A DNA stretch of 12,383 nucleotides, from assembly GCA_934247335.1 (NCBI GenBank), contig CAKQJJ010000027.1, forward strand, positions 1 through 12,383, written 5' to 3'. Below, in pieces: positions 1-7,791 of this stretch; the first letter of the stretch is position 1; each line of letters starts with the position of its first letter. The translations under genes were made by a program, and so were the position numbers. The notes beneath the pieces are model-generated. The model was not told where the DNA came from. It saw only the letters and a list, made by a program, of their open reading frames with translations, and did not search any database. The stretch comes from an uncultured Clostridia bacterium. GTDB lineage: Bacteria; Bacillota; Clostridia; Christensenellales; Pumilibacteraceae.

Positions 1-10
1 CTATTCCATC

Positions 11-73
11 CGTAGGGGAGACCTGTGGTCTCCCGCTTCACAACACGGCGGGAGGGGAAACCCCTCCCCTACG
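11..73. repeat. GC-rich inverted-repeat element, complete copy
   Basis: A 63-bp element has 10-bp perfect terminal inverted repeats (11-20 and 64-73, CGTAGGGGAG/CTCCCCTACG). Inside it are two perfect 8-bp hairpins: 16-23 with 27-34, and 50-57 with 61-68 (GGGAGGGG-aaa-CCCCTCCC). The left half recurs at 12174-12199 and the right half at 12346-12373, so this is a dispersed modular family. It looks like a REP/MITE-type intergenic repeat. No coding capacity is seen and mobility is not shown. Confidence 0.8.
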
Positions 74-248
74 ATATAAAGTCATAATTCCAAAACAAAT
101 CACATTTTCCCAATTGTAGAGACAGTGCGCTACCTACTGTCCGCCACCTTTTTAAACCTTCCCCTCTCGCTTTCCTTGCACTATAAAACGCGGGACTTGT
201 GCAAAACAAAACTTTTGCGCGCGGGAACGAAAAACGATCCGCAATCGC
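74..248. other. Intergenic, nothing recognised
   Basis: Between the repeat element and the GH35 promoter I see no convincing gene, RNA or terminator. Open frames here run antisense into the GH35 gene and have no ribosome binding site. Confidence 0.5.
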
Positions 249-277
249 TTGCAGGGCGCAATTTAATATGATATAAT
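249..277 (+). promoter_or_regulatory. Sigma-A promoter of the GH35 gene
   Basis: TTGCAG (249-254), a 17-bp spacer and a perfect TATAAT (272-277). Transcription should begin near 284, giving a leader of about 76 nt before the ATG at 360. The upstream in-frame ATG at 276 lies inside the -10 box, so it cannot be the start codon of a transcript from this promoter. No operator or riboswitch is recognised in the leader. Confidence 0.75.
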
Positions 278-359
278 GAAAAAAACGACCGCGGCGAATT
301 GCCGTAAACGTAAAATCGCGCGGCACAAACCGAAAATAAACGAAAACAAGGAGAAAAAG

Positions 360-2456
360 ATGTATAAAGTAACACTGCCCGACTGCGACGTGGAGATAAC
401 CTCCACCCCGTTCTGCGGCAAAAATCCGAACGGCGACGAAATTACCGTCAATTCGCGGTATATTGCGATAAACGGCAAGCCCTGGCTTCCGGTTTCGGGC
501 GAATTTCACTACGCGAGATATAAACGCGAGGACTGGGATCGTGAGCTGTGCAAAATGAAAGCTTGCGGCGTGGACCTTATCGCGACGTACGTATTCTGGA
601 TTCATCACGAAGAAATAGAAGGGCAATTCGACTTCGAGGGGCAGCGTGACGTCCGCGCGTTCGTCGAATTATGCCAAAAAAACGGGCTGAAAGTGCTGCT
701 TCGCATAGGTCCGTGGTGCCACGGCGAGTGCCGTAACGGCGGCTTCCCCGACTTTATTCAGCACCAGAATAAATTTAAATTCCGCACCAACGACCCCACT
801 TATCTCAAATACGTGGAACGCTTTTTCGACAAACTGGGCGAGCAGGCAAAAGGTCTTATGTGGAAAGACGGCGGACCGGTCGTGGGAATTCAGATAGAAA
901 ACGAGTACGAGCCGTACGCCGAACCGGACAGAGAGCGTCGTCACGACCACATGCGCACGCTTAAAGAACTGGCGGTAAAGGCGGGCTTTGTCACGCCCCT
1001 GTACACGGCGACAGTGTGGGGCTACGCTTCGCTTATCGAACTGGAAGAATTGCCCGTTTCGGGCGGATATGCCGACGCCGCGTGGGATCATTCCTCCGCC
1101 GAGCTTAAAGAAAGCGGCAACTTTCTTATGAATCACTCGATGAACGACCCGACTATCGGCGCCGACCTTAGAAAAGACCTCGAAAACGCAACCGATTATG
1201 ACGTGGACGTGCGCCTTACTCCTTATCTTACGGCAGAAATGGGCGGCGGCATGCAGATGACGCTTCTCCGCCGCGTGGTTATAGACGCGCTCGACACCGA
1301 AGCGATAACCGTAAGCAAATTGGGCTCGGGCGCCGCGCTCGTGGGCTACTATATGTTCCACGGCGGCACCAATCCCGACGGCAAACTTACCACCATGGAA
1401 GAGTCCGCTTATTCGGGATCGCCTTGCACTCTGCCCGTCAAGTCGTACGATTTCCAGGGCGTGTTGCGCGAAAACGGCGACGCTCATCCGTCGTTCGACC
1501 GTATTCGTCGCCGCCACCTTATGATAAACCAATGGGGCGACAAGATTGCCTCCACATTCCCTTTTATTCCCGAAGACTCGGCAAAAAACGCCGACGACTT
1601 CAAAACGCTTCGCTATTCGGTGCGCCACAATTACGGCGACGGCAGCGGCTTTATTTTCATCAACAACCACGTGCGCCGCAGACTGCTGGCATATCATAAA
1701 GACGTCCGCTTCGAGCTTGCCTTCGGCGGCAAAACGCTCGTAACTCCGCCGGTAAACCTTGCCAACGACGACATGAAAATCATTCCGTACAATCTCGATC
1801 TCGGCGGCAAAAAACTGATTTCCACCAACGCAACGCCTTTATGCAAACTCGGCGACCGCTACTTCTTCTTTACCGACGACAAGCCGGTTTACGAATTCGA
1901 GGGCGAGAGCGCGGAAATAATAACGCTTACCGACGAACAATCGCTTCACACGTTCAAACTGGGCGAAAGAGTGTTCGTTGCCGACAGTTCCTGCGTTTTG
2001 TACGAGCAGGACGGCAAAATTTACGCCGAATACTACGGCGAAGTGCGCCTTACCGTGTACGAAAAGACGGGCAAGCCGTACGAGATAATTCTGCCCGAAA
2101 CCAAGGCGCCCGCTCCGTGCTTCATTATGCCCGAAGGCGACAAAACCTACCGCATTGACGTCGAATACCCCGTAGGCTGCGAAGCCGAGCCCATGCTTGT
2201 GATAAACTATCTCGGCGACACTGCCGAAGTTTACGACGCGGAAAACCCCGACAAACTTATATCCGACTGGTTTACCTGCGGACTGGAATACAAGCTGTCG
2301 CTCAATCAGTTCAACCGCCCCAAAAGCCTTTTGGTAAAACTCACCGACTTCGAGCCGAACAGATATTTCGATCTTCCCGTAAAACCGGGCTGCGAAGTCA
2401 CAGGCGCGCATATCGAACTGCGCACGAAAAAAGAGATAGACAGTCTATTAAAATAA
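360..2456 (+). CDS. Glycoside hydrolase family 35, beta-galactosidase-like
   Basis: This 698-residue protein should hydrolyse terminal beta-galactosyl (or related) residues from oligosaccharides by a retaining mechanism. The N-terminal TIM barrel (about 30-345) has family hallmarks: the strand with RIGPWCHGE (115-123), GGPVVGIQIENEYEPY (171-186) with E182 as likely acid/base, E293 in LTAEMGGG as likely nucleophile, and YMFHGGTNPDG (331-341). The remaining half should be beta-sandwich domains. There is no signal peptide, so it is probably cytoplasmic and acts on imported sugars. The ATG at 360 follows AAGGAG (348-353) at good spacing. An in-frame ATG 84 bp upstream is rejected because it sits in the -10 box. 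The gene is monocistronic with no transporter or regulator beside it, so the exact substrate (lactose, galacto-oligosaccharide, glycan) is not determined. Length is normal for bacterial GH35. Confidence 0.9.
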   Translation: MYKVTLPDCDVEITSTPFCGKNPNGDEITVNSRYIAINGKPWLPVSGEFHYARYKREDWDRELCKMKACGVDLIATYVFWIHHEEIEGQFDFEGQRDVRAFVELCQKNGLKVLLRIGPWCHGECRNGGFPDFIQHQNKFKFRTNDPTYLKYVERFFDKLGEQAKGLMWKDGGPVVGIQIENEYEPYAEPDRERRHDHMRTLKELAVKAGFVTPLYTATVWGYASLIELEELPVSGGYADAAWDHSSAELKESGNFLMNHSMNDPTIGADLRKDLENATDYDVDVRLTPYLTAEMGGGMQMTLLRRVVIDALDTEAITVSKLGSGAALVGYYMFHGGTNPDGKLTTMEESAYSGSPCTLPVKSYDFQGVLRENGDAHPSFDRIRRRHLMINQWGDKIASTFPFIPEDSAKNADDFKTLRYSVRHNYGDGSGFIFINNHVRRRLLAYHKDVRFELAFGGKTLVTPPVNLANDDMKIIPYNLDLGGKKLISTNATPLCKLGDRYFFFTDDKPVYEFEGESAEIITLTDEQSLHTFKLGERVFVADSSCVLYEQDGKIYAEYYGEVRLTVYEKTGKPYEIILPETKAPAPCFIMPEGDKTYRIDVEYPVGCEAEPMLVINYLGDTAEVYDAENPDKLISDWFTCGLEYKLSLNQFNRPKSLLVKLTDFEPNRYFDLPVKPGCEVTGAHIELRTKKEIDSLLK

Positions 2457-2468
2457 GCTTTAATATAT

Positions 2469-2515
2469 AAAAACGCCCGCCAGAGCCGCTTTTTCAGACT
2501 CGAACGGGTATTTTT
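2469..2515. terminator. Bidirectional hairpin terminator
   Basis: 2469-2479 pairs with 2505-2515 (AAAAACGCCCG with CGGGTATTTTT, one mismatch and one G-U). A T-run to 2517 follows on the + strand, and TTTTTATA follows on the minus strand. It lies 12 bp after the GH35 stop and downstream of the convergent GNAT gene, so it can end both transcripts. The long loop (25 nt) makes it imperfect. Confidence 0.6.
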
Positions 2516-2580
2516 TTCGTTCTTATTCGTACTTGCGCTTCACCGGGCAACGCGTTTACGCGAATAGATGTCGTTTTGTC

Positions 2581-3204
2581 TTAAAACAGTTGACCGGGCA
2601 GTTTAAGTTTCTGTTTTTCGGGGAAAGTGCGGTCAAACGCCTCGAACGCTTCGGAATTTTTATCCGCGACGAAATACAAGTCGAGATCAGCATAAACGCC
2701 GGATTTTCCGCTTAAAAAGCCGCTTCTGAGTTCTTTTACGAGAAAGTAATCGGCGGCGGGGTCATCCAAGTAGACTATGCCCTTGGTTTTTGCCGGCACG
2801 AAACCGCTCTTGCCGTAAAAATCGATATTCCCGGTAATAAACAGCGCGCCCGCTCCCGTATCCGCCGCCTTTTGCATGGAATAGTCGAGTAGCGTTTTGC
2901 CGTAACCGCGGCGTTTGAACTCCGGCAAAATGCCGATGGGTCCGAACGTCATGACGGGCAGAACGCCGCCGTCCGACAGTTTTACTTCCGCCCGAGCGTA
3001 CGCCACCTGACCTATTTCCTTTCCGTCCAGCAGCATAATAAGATCCAACTCCGGCACGAACGCGGGGTTATTTCTCATGCAATGCAGAACGAAATGTTCC
3101 GTACAACCCGGACGGTACACGTTCCAGAACGCCTCGCGGACGAGGTTTTCGGTTTCGCGGTAGTCTTTTTCTTCTTCTCTTCTTATACTTATATTTTCTT
3201 TCAT
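2581..3204 (-). CDS. GNAT family N-acetyltransferase
   Basis: This 207-residue protein of the GCN5-related acetyltransferase fold should transfer an acetyl group from acetyl-CoA to an amine. Visible signatures are motif A at about 88-106 (GPIGILPEFKRRGYGKTLL, with the KRRGYG acetyl-CoA pyrophosphate loop) and motif B at about 124-138 (GNIDFYGKSGFVPA). It most resembles YhbS-like GNATs, whose acceptors are mostly unknown. Start: ATG at 3204 preceded by AAGGAA (3211-3216). It is the last gene of a four-gene minus-strand set, 22 bp after the small membrane protein, so probably co-transcribed with tetR1. A resistance or detoxification role would fit an operon headed by a TetR regulator, but that is inference; the substrate cannot be told. 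Confidence 0.85.
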   Translation of the reverse strand: MKENISIRREEEKDYRETENLVREAFWNVYRPGCTEHFVLHCMRNNPAFVPELDLIMLLDGKEIGQVAYARAEVKLSDGGVLPVMTFGPIGILPEFKRRGYGKTLLDYSMQKAADTGAGALFITGNIDFYGKSGFVPAKTKGIVYLDDPAADYFLVKELRSGFLSGKSGVYADLDLYFVADKNSEAFEAFDRTFPEKQKLKLPGQLF

Positions 3205-3226
3205 TTTTATTTCCTTAAATTTATTC

Positions 3227-3637
3227 TCACGCGAAAATTCTTGCGATTTCCATGGTGAGTATTTTCATTACGACGCCGCACGACATTACGTAAAACCAGA
3301 TTTCGCGTGCGGACTGACTTTTTGCTATCGGGGTGGCAATCAGGGCAACCGTTATCGCAAGCGCGCCTATTGCGCCCACGATCGTAGGAACGCTTATAAG
3401 CTTGAAAATTCCCGGCTGGCAGCTGCCGTCTATGGCGTTCTGAATGGTTTTGTCCAGCCCGTCGCGCGCGGCTGCAAAACAGCACACCACCAGTCCGAAC
3501 GCGGCGACGAGAAGGCTTCTTCTGCCCCAGTACTGAATATTTGCGTGATTGAACACCGAATAGCCGATAAAAGCAAGCAGTGCGGCAATCATTATCGTAG
3601 TTGCGGTGGTCACCGCGTTTCCGAAATAAAGTTTCAT
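3227..3637 (-). CDS. Small four-helix membrane protein, unknown function
   Basis: A 136-residue hydrophobic protein with four likely membrane helices (about 7-28, 41-57, 79-104 and 112-132) and a Cys pair at 52-53 at the end of helix 2. I do not recognise the family. The ATG overlaps the stop of the upstream DUF998 gene in an ATGA arrangement (3634-3637), and AAGGAGAG lies 9 nt upstream inside that gene, which indicates translational coupling. The two membrane proteins may work together, but nothing in the sequence says what they do. Confidence 0.75.
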   Translation of the reverse strand: MKLYFGNAVTTATTIMIAALLAFIGYSVFNHANIQYWGRRSLLVAAFGLVVCCFAAARDGLDKTIQNAIDGSCQPGIFKLISVPTIVGAIGALAITVALIATPIAKSQSAREIWFYVMSCGVVMKILTMEIARIFA

Positions 3638-4311
3638 TGGTTTATACTCTCCTTTTGGTTAATATCGTTTTCTTTTTTGCCAAATCGCTCCGCTTGGTCG
3701 TCGAAGAACAGATGCAGTCCGAGCGCCGCGTTAAAGCCCGTGGCGGCAAACACGCTGAACCTTTCCACTACTCCGAAATACGCGGCGGGCACGATTTTCA
3801 TTCCGAGCGCCCCGGTAAGCATCATTAAAAGCGCAACCAACGCGCAAATTCCGTACGAACGGCAGCTTTTGTCTTTTGCCCACGCGATTACGATAATCGT
3901 AAGCGACGCAATGGACAACAGCACGACTAATGCAGTTACGATCATGTGCATGACGTCCTGAAAAGCGCCCGCATAGCCGCTTTCGCTTAGCGGAAAGGCT
4001 CGGTATCCGACGGCGGAAACCCACTCCATTACGGCGAAAATATACACTCCGACGCGCAAAAGCTTGTTCTTTTTGCCGCGAATGCCCAGGCAAACTACGG
4101 TTACGCACAGCGTTTCGCACACGTTGTAAAGCGCCGTAAGACTGTTCCACAGCGATAGCGACGGCGAAGAAGCTGCGCTTAAATCGCTTACCGCCTGACT
4201 CAGCCAATCGTAACCGGGATAGGCAAGCGGCGAAAATATAACCGCGACGGCATACGAAACAAAGCTTACGACTCCCGCAAGCCCCAAAACGTTTAACATA
4301 GATTTTTTCAT
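3634..4311 (-). CDS. DUF998 family integral membrane protein
   Basis: A 225-residue protein with about six membrane helices (about 8-28, 55-75, 84-103, 119-144, 151-171 and 183-203). Family-like signatures are YPGYDWLSQAVSDLSA (31-46), a conserved-looking His at 122 in MHMIV, and ERFSVF (183-188) before the last helix. DUF998 has no established biochemical role. The C-terminus is hydrophilic and charged (about 205-225) and should be cytoplasmic. Start: ATG at 4311 with AGAGGAA upstream. The gene lies 70 bp after tetR1, separated from it by a perfect 8-bp hairpin, and overlaps the next gene by 4 bp. Confidence 0.8.
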   Translation of the reverse strand: MKKSMLNVLGLAGVVSFVSYAVAVIFSPLAYPGYDWLSQAVSDLSAASSPSLSLWNSLTALYNVCETLCVTVVCLGIRGKKNKLLRVGVYIFAVMEWVSAVGYRAFPLSESGYAGAFQDVMHMIVTALVVLLSIASLTIIVIAWAKDKSCRSYGICALVALLMMLTGALGMKIVPAAYFGVVERFSVFAATGFNAALGLHLFFDDQAERFGKKENDINQKESINQ

Positions 4312-4334
4312 TTTTATTCCTCTTGAATATTCGT

Positions 4335-4368
4335 CGGCAGATAAGGTTAAAGCCGTAAAAATCTGCCG
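4335..4368. other. Intergenic hairpin between tetR1 and the DUF998 gene
   Basis: CGGCAGAT (4335-4342) and ATCTGCCG (4361-4368) form a perfect 8-bp stem with an 18-nt loop. A seven-T run (4371-4377) follows on the + strand, so it resembles a terminator for + transcripts, although no + gene ends here. In the minus-strand operon it sits between the tetR1 stop and the DUF998 ribosome binding site with no T-run after it, so an mRNA processing or stability role is as likely. Confidence 0.5.
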
Positions 4369-4381
4369 CGTTTTTTTGATT

Positions 4382-5011
4382 TTATTTTGCAGAAATATTA
4401 TAGGTATCGAAAAACAGCTTTACGTGTTCGTCGAGTTTTTTCAGGCACTCTTCTTCGCGCTCGGGCTGTCTGTCGCACACGCCGAGCAGTGTGATTACTG
4501 GCGAAACGTACGCGTACGCCAGCGTTACGGGATTCAGGTTTGCTATTTCTCCCGCTGCGATAAGATTACGGAAAATATTTGCGTGGTACTCCACCATCCG
4601 ATCGACGTAACGCGCCGAATACAGCGCGGCAAGATCGGGCGAGCGGAACTGCTCGATGGTCATCATGCGGCGAAACAGCGAAACGTTTTTGTCGTGCAGC
4701 GAATACAGAAAAATTCCGCGCACCTTTTCGGTAAGCGCCTGCACGGTAATATGCCCGAAAGTTGCAAAATCTTTCGTTACATCCTGAACGTGCACGTCAA
4801 GATTGTCGGTATCGCGCTCGTAACGCGCCGACGTGTCTTCCACTATCGCGTCGAAAATAGCCTGCTTGCTCTTGTAGTGATTGTATAAAGAAGGCGCCTT
4901 TATGCCCACCGCGGCGGCTATTTCGCCCACGCTTACGGCGTCGTATCCGCGCTCCGAGAACAATTCGAGCGCTTTTTCTATTATTTCTCTTTTCGTGTCG
5001 TCCTGTTTCAT
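4382..5011 (-). CDS. TetR/AcrR family regulator (tetR1), probably autorepressor
   Basis: A 209-residue one-component regulator. The N-terminal DNA-binding domain (about 1-60) has the typical TetR helix-turn-helix at 31-50 (IAAAVGIKAPSLYNHYKSKQ). The rest is an all-helical ligand and dimerisation domain without a recognisable ligand signature. Start: ATG at 5011 behind GAGGCAGG. Its promoter is close to consensus, and a perfect 8+8 inverted repeat sits between the -10 box and the start codon, so negative autoregulation is strongly suggested. It is the first gene of a set continuing into DUF998, a small membrane protein and GNAT, which are the likely regulated targets. Confidence 0.9.
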   Translation of the reverse strand: MKQDDTKREIIEKALELFSERGYDAVSVGEIAAAVGIKAPSLYNHYKSKQAIFDAIVEDTSARYERDTDNLDVHVQDVTKDFATFGHITVQALTEKVRGIFLYSLHDKNVSLFRRMMTIEQFRSPDLAALYSARYVDRMVEYHANIFRNLIAAGEIANLNPVTLAYAYVSPVITLLGVCDRQPEREEECLKKLDEHVKLFFDTYNISAK

Positions 5012-5023
5012 ACCTGCCTCGCA

Positions 5024-5047
5024 AAACTAACTAATGTTCGTTAGTTT
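5024..5047. promoter_or_regulatory. Likely TetR1 operator
   Basis: AAACTAAC (5024-5031) and GTTAGTTT (5040-5047) are perfect inverted arms with an 8-bp centre. The site starts 1 bp downstream of the -10 box of the minus-strand promoter and covers the expected transcription start, so a bound TetR dimer would block initiation. Assignment to tetR1 is by position. Confidence 0.75.
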
Positions 5048-5048
5048 G

Positions 5049-5078
5049 ATTATAGCACTTGTCGCTTCCTTTTGTCAA
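5049..5078 (-). promoter_or_regulatory. Sigma-A promoter of the tetR1 operon
   Basis: On the minus strand, TTGACA (5073-5078), an 18-bp spacer and TATAAT (5049-5054): both boxes are perfect consensus. AT-rich DNA with runs of A and T lies upstream (5083-5155) between the two divergent promoters and may help both. Confidence 0.85.
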
Positions 5079-5160
5079 ACGAATTTTTGCCGTTTTTAAT
5101 TTTTTTATAAATTTTTTTCAAGACGAAAGCCGATAAAATCTTTTTTCTTTATAAAAACGC

Positions 5161-5189
5161 TTGACTAACCGAAAGCCGCGTGATATAAT
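5161..5189 (+). promoter_or_regulatory. Sigma-A promoter of tetR2-ABC operon
   Basis: TTGACT (5161-5166), a 17-bp spacer and a perfect TATAAT (5184-5189). Predicted start near 5196, inside the adjoining palindrome, so repression by steric block is expected. Confidence 0.85.
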
Positions 5190-5195
5190 ACACTC

Positions 5196-5215
5196 GTTAC
5201 GTAACATATGTTACG
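5196..5215. promoter_or_regulatory. Likely TetR2 operator, overlapping palindromes
   Basis: A perfect 16-bp palindrome, CGTAACATATGTTACG (5200-5215), overlaps a perfect 10-bp palindrome, GTTACGTAAC (5196-5205). This gives three GTTAC/GTAAC half-sites in 20 bp. It begins at the expected transcription start of the tetR2 operon. TetR2 is the natural ligand; assignment is by position. Confidence 0.8.
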
Positions 5216-5242
5216 AATAAATACGTACGGAGGGCGATCGTT

Positions 5243-5824
5243 TTGCCGGCAAAACCGAAATTTACCAAAGCCGAAATAATAGAAGCGGCGTACGAAATCG
5301 CGCTTAAAGGAGATTTGTCGCTCGTGACGGCGCGCGAAGTGGGAAAAGCACTGGGCACCTCTTCCAGTCCTATTTTCACGGTGTTTGAAAATATGGAGCA
5401 GCTTAAAGCGGAAGTGTGGAAAAAAGCCATGTCGGAGTTTTACGCGCGCGTCGAAAACGCCGAAAAAGGCGACTTGCCGTACCGCAACGTGGGTGTGGAA
5501 ACGGTTAAAACGGCGGTCGAACAGCCAAACCTTTTCCGCATACTGTTTATAAACAAGCGCCCCACAGAGTGCAAAAACTTAAACGTCGGCAGCGAAGAAG
5601 CAACGCTTAATCGCATTTACGCGCTTATCGCAAACAGTTACAATATAAGCCCCGATCAGGCAAAGCTGATTCACGACCAAATGTGGTTTTACACGTTCGG
5701 ACTGGCGATGCACTGCGTAAATCAGCCGTTGACCGAAGCGGAAATAAAAACTCTTTTGTCGCTGCAATTTCACGCCGTACTCGATTTCGTGACAGAGGGC
5801 AAAGAAAAAGAAATATTAAAGTAA
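5243..5824 (+). CDS. TetR/AcrR family regulator (tetR2) of an ABC-2 efflux cassette
   Basis: A 193-residue regulator with an N-terminal TetR DNA-binding domain (helix-turn-helix about 31-50, REVGKALGTSSSPIFTVFEN, then MEQLK) and a helical C-terminal sensor domain. The start is an uncommon TTG at 5243, chosen because GGAGGG (5229-5234) lies 8 nt upstream and no suitable ATG precedes the conserved domain. It is the first gene of tetR2-ATPase-permease, with 12 bp to the ATPase gene. It probably represses its own operon through the palindrome at 5196-5215 and releases when the transported compound or a related signal binds; the ligand is unknown. Confidence 0.9.
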   Translation: MPAKPKFTKAEIIEAAYEIALKGDLSLVTAREVGKALGTSSSPIFTVFENMEQLKAEVWKKAMSEFYARVENAEKGDLPYRNVGVETVKTAVEQPNLFRILFINKRPTECKNLNVGSEEATLNRIYALIANSYNISPDQAKLIHDQMWFYTFGLAMHCVNQPLTEAEIKTLLSLQFHAVLDFVTEGKEKEILK

Positions 5825-5836
5825 ACGGGAGAATTT

Positions 5837-6739
5837 ATGGAAAACATAATAGAAATCGAACACTTATGTAAGAATTTCGGCGACGTCAAAGCGGTTGACG
5901 ACCTGTCGCTGAAAGTAAAAACGGGCGAGCTTTACGCCTTTTTGGGCGTGAACGGCGCAGGCAAGTCCACCACTATTTCGATAATATGCGGCACGCTTGC
6001 AAAAACCTCGGGCAGCGTTAAAGTCTGCGGCGCGGACGAGCATAATTTCGACAGCGCAAAAAGAGAACTGGGCGTAGTTTTTCAGTCGTCGGTACTGGAC
6101 AAATCGCTGTCTGTGCGCGACAATCTTAAGTTCCGCGCGTCTTTATACGGAATAGAGGGCAAAGATTTTGAAAACCGCCTTCGCGAGTTGGACGAACTGC
6201 TGCACTTTTCCGAATTTATCAATCGCCCGGTGGGCAAGCTTTCGGGCGGACAAAAGCGGAAAATAGACGTTGCCCGCGCGCTTATTCATCGCCCGAAGCT
6301 GCTTATTTTAGACGAGCCGACCACCGGACTGGACCCGATGACGCGCAAAACGCTGTGGGAAGTGATATATTCGCTGCAAAAAAGCACCGGCATGACGGTA
6401 TTTTTGACCACTCATTATATGGAAGAAGCCGCCGAAGCGGACTACGTAGTCATTATCGATCACGGCAAAATCTCCGCCGAGGGCACTCCTCTCGAACTTA
6501 AAAACAAGTACACGGGCGACTTTATCACGCTGTACACGAACGACGAAGCCGCCGTCAAGTCGCGGGGGAAATCTTACGAGGCGGTTGCGGACGGATTCCG
6601 TATAGCGGTTAAAAACACGGAAGAGGCAACCTCGCTTATCGTTGCCCGCCCGGAACTTTTCAAAGACTACGAAATAATTAAAGGTAAAATGGACGACGTG
6701 TTCATCGCGGTCACCGGCAAAAAAACGGAGGAACAATAA
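5837..6739 (+). CDS. ABC transporter ATP-binding protein (DrrA/CcmA type)
   Basis: A 300-residue ATPase subunit that powers export by its partner permease on the inner face of the membrane. All nucleotide-binding motifs are present and intact: Walker A GVNGAGKST (37-45), Q-loop Q83, signature LSGGQ (135-139), Walker B LLILDE (155-160) with catalytic E160, and H-loop H193 (TTHYMEE). About 70 residues after 230 form the C-terminal extension usual for the DrrA-like class. ATG at 5837 with GGGAGA just upstream. It overlaps the permease gene by one base (TAATG), so the pair is translationally coupled. Drug, lipid or peptide export fits; the substrate is not readable. Confidence 0.93.
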   Translation: MENIIEIEHLCKNFGDVKAVDDLSLKVKTGELYAFLGVNGAGKSTTISIICGTLAKTSGSVKVCGADEHNFDSAKRELGVVFQSSVLDKSLSVRDNLKFRASLYGIEGKDFENRLRELDELLHFSEFINRPVGKLSGGQKRKIDVARALIHRPKLLILDEPTTGLDPMTRKTLWEVIYSLQKSTGMTVFLTTHYMEEAAEADYVVIIDHGKISAEGTPLELKNKYTGDFITLYTNDEAAVKSRGKSYEAVADGFRIAVKNTEEATSLIVARPELFKDYEIIKGKMDDVFIAVTGKKTEEQ

Positions 6740-7656
6740 TGAAAACTCTCATTTCATTCACAAAACGAAACATACAGCTGTTTTTCAAAGACATGGGGCT
6801 GTTTCTCGTGTCGCTCATAACGCCCGCGATACTGCTTATTCTGTTCGTGACTTTCCTCGGAAGCGTGTACGAAAACTCGTTCGTGTCCATTCTCGAAAAG
6901 TTTAGCATAACGGCGGACGACAAATTGATTAAAGGCATGACGGGCGGACAGCTCGTGTCGTCGCTGCTTGCCACTTCCTGCGTCACCGTTTCGTTCTGCT
7001 CCAACATGATTATGGTGCAGGACAAAGTGTACGGAATGACCAACGACTTTTCGATAACTCCCGTCAAGCGCTCCACTATGGCGCTGTCGTACTACATCGC
7101 AACCTTCCTCAACACGCTTATCGTATGCCTGTTTGCCATGGCGGTCTGCCTCGTCTATCTTGCGTGCGTGGGCTGGTTTTTGAGCTTTGCCGACGTAATG
7201 CTCATTCTTCTGGACGTCGTGCTTTTAACGCTGTTCGGAACGGCGCTGTCGTCGGTGATCAACTTCTTCCTCTCTTCGCAAGGTCAGATTTCCGCAGTCG
7301 GCTCGATCGTAAGCTCCATGTACGGCTTTATTTGCGGCGCGTACATGCCGCTGAGTCAGCTTCCCGCATGGCTTAAAACTTTCGTGTCCTTCCTGCCCGG
7401 AACGTACGGCACCTCGCTTCTTCGCAATCATTGTCTTCAAGGCGCGCTGGACGAGCTTGCCTCTTCCGCCGCCGTGCCCGGAGAAGTAGCGGACGCCGCG
7501 GTAAAAGCGATAGGCGAGGGCGTGGACTGCACGGTTCAATTTGCCGGCGCGGACGTTCCGCAATACGCGATGTTCATTATTCTCGCGGGTTCGGTGGCGG
7601 TGCTTATCGCCGTATACGTGCTTCTCAACAAATTCGTCGTTAAGAAAAAGAAATAA
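6739..7656 (+). CDS. ABC-2 type transporter permease
   Basis: A 305-residue membrane subunit with about six helices (about 21-41, 72-92, 113-140, 153-178, 183-205 and 275-299) and a large external-type segment between helices 1 and 2. The region GAYMPLSQLPAWLKTF (200-215) followed by LPGTYG (219-224) before the last part of the protein is typical of DrrB/ABC-2 permeases. A basic Lys tail ends the protein. GGAGG (6727-6731) precedes the ATG. It should dimerise with two copies of the ATPase encoded just upstream. No terminator is obvious after the stop, so some read-through into the SDR gene is possible. Confidence 0.92.
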   Translation: MKTLISFTKRNIQLFFKDMGLFLVSLITPAILLILFVTFLGSVYENSFVSILEKFSITADDKLIKGMTGGQLVSSLLATSCVTVSFCSNMIMVQDKVYGMTNDFSITPVKRSTMALSYYIATFLNTLIVCLFAMAVCLVYLACVGWFLSFADVMLILLDVVLLTLFGTALSSVINFFLSSQGQISAVGSIVSSMYGFICGAYMPLSQLPAWLKTFVSFLPGTYGTSLLRNHCLQGALDELASSAAVPGEVADAAVKAIGEGVDCTVQFAGADVPQYAMFIILAGSVAVLIAVYVLLNKFVVKKKK

Positions 7657-7711
7657 AGAAAGTCCAATCGAATTAAAATTCATTCACAATAAAAATTTAT
7701 CGCGAAAAAAT

Positions 7712-7740
7712 TTGACTGATCCGAGCAAATGTGTTATACT
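7712..7740 (+). promoter_or_regulatory. Extended -10 promoter of the SDR-DHQase-like operon
   Basis: TTGACT (7712-7717), a 17-bp spacer and TATACT (7735-7740), with an upstream TG (7732-7733) that makes an extended -10. It lies 55 bp past the permease stop, so the SDR pair can be expressed separately from the transporter. A small AT-rich inverted repeat (TCGAT...ATCGA) lies in the leader near 7751-7765; its role is unclear. Confidence 0.7.
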
Positions 7741-7791
7741 TTGTCCGGATCGATTTTTTTATCGAAATACAACTTAAAGGAGAATATGATA

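Noticed and set aside
276..359. 28-residue N-terminal extension of the GH35 protein
   Set aside because: Its ATG lies in the -10 box (272-277), it has no ribosome binding site, and the AAGGAG plus ATG at 360 fits the family N-terminus.
669..1697. 342-codon open frame antisense to the GH35 gene
   Set aside because: It lies wholly opposite a well-supported gene, has no ribosome binding site or recognisable domain, and its composition is that of a reverse-frame shadow in GC-rich coding DNA.
4376..4888. 170-codon + frame opposite tetR1
   Set aside because: Antisense shadow of a clear TetR gene; no domain, promoter or ribosome binding site.
7729..7791. Upstream start for the SDR giving 275 residues
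   Set aside because: That ATG overlaps the promoter -10 region, while AAAGGAG at 7776-7782 points to 7792 and the SDR fold begins right after it.
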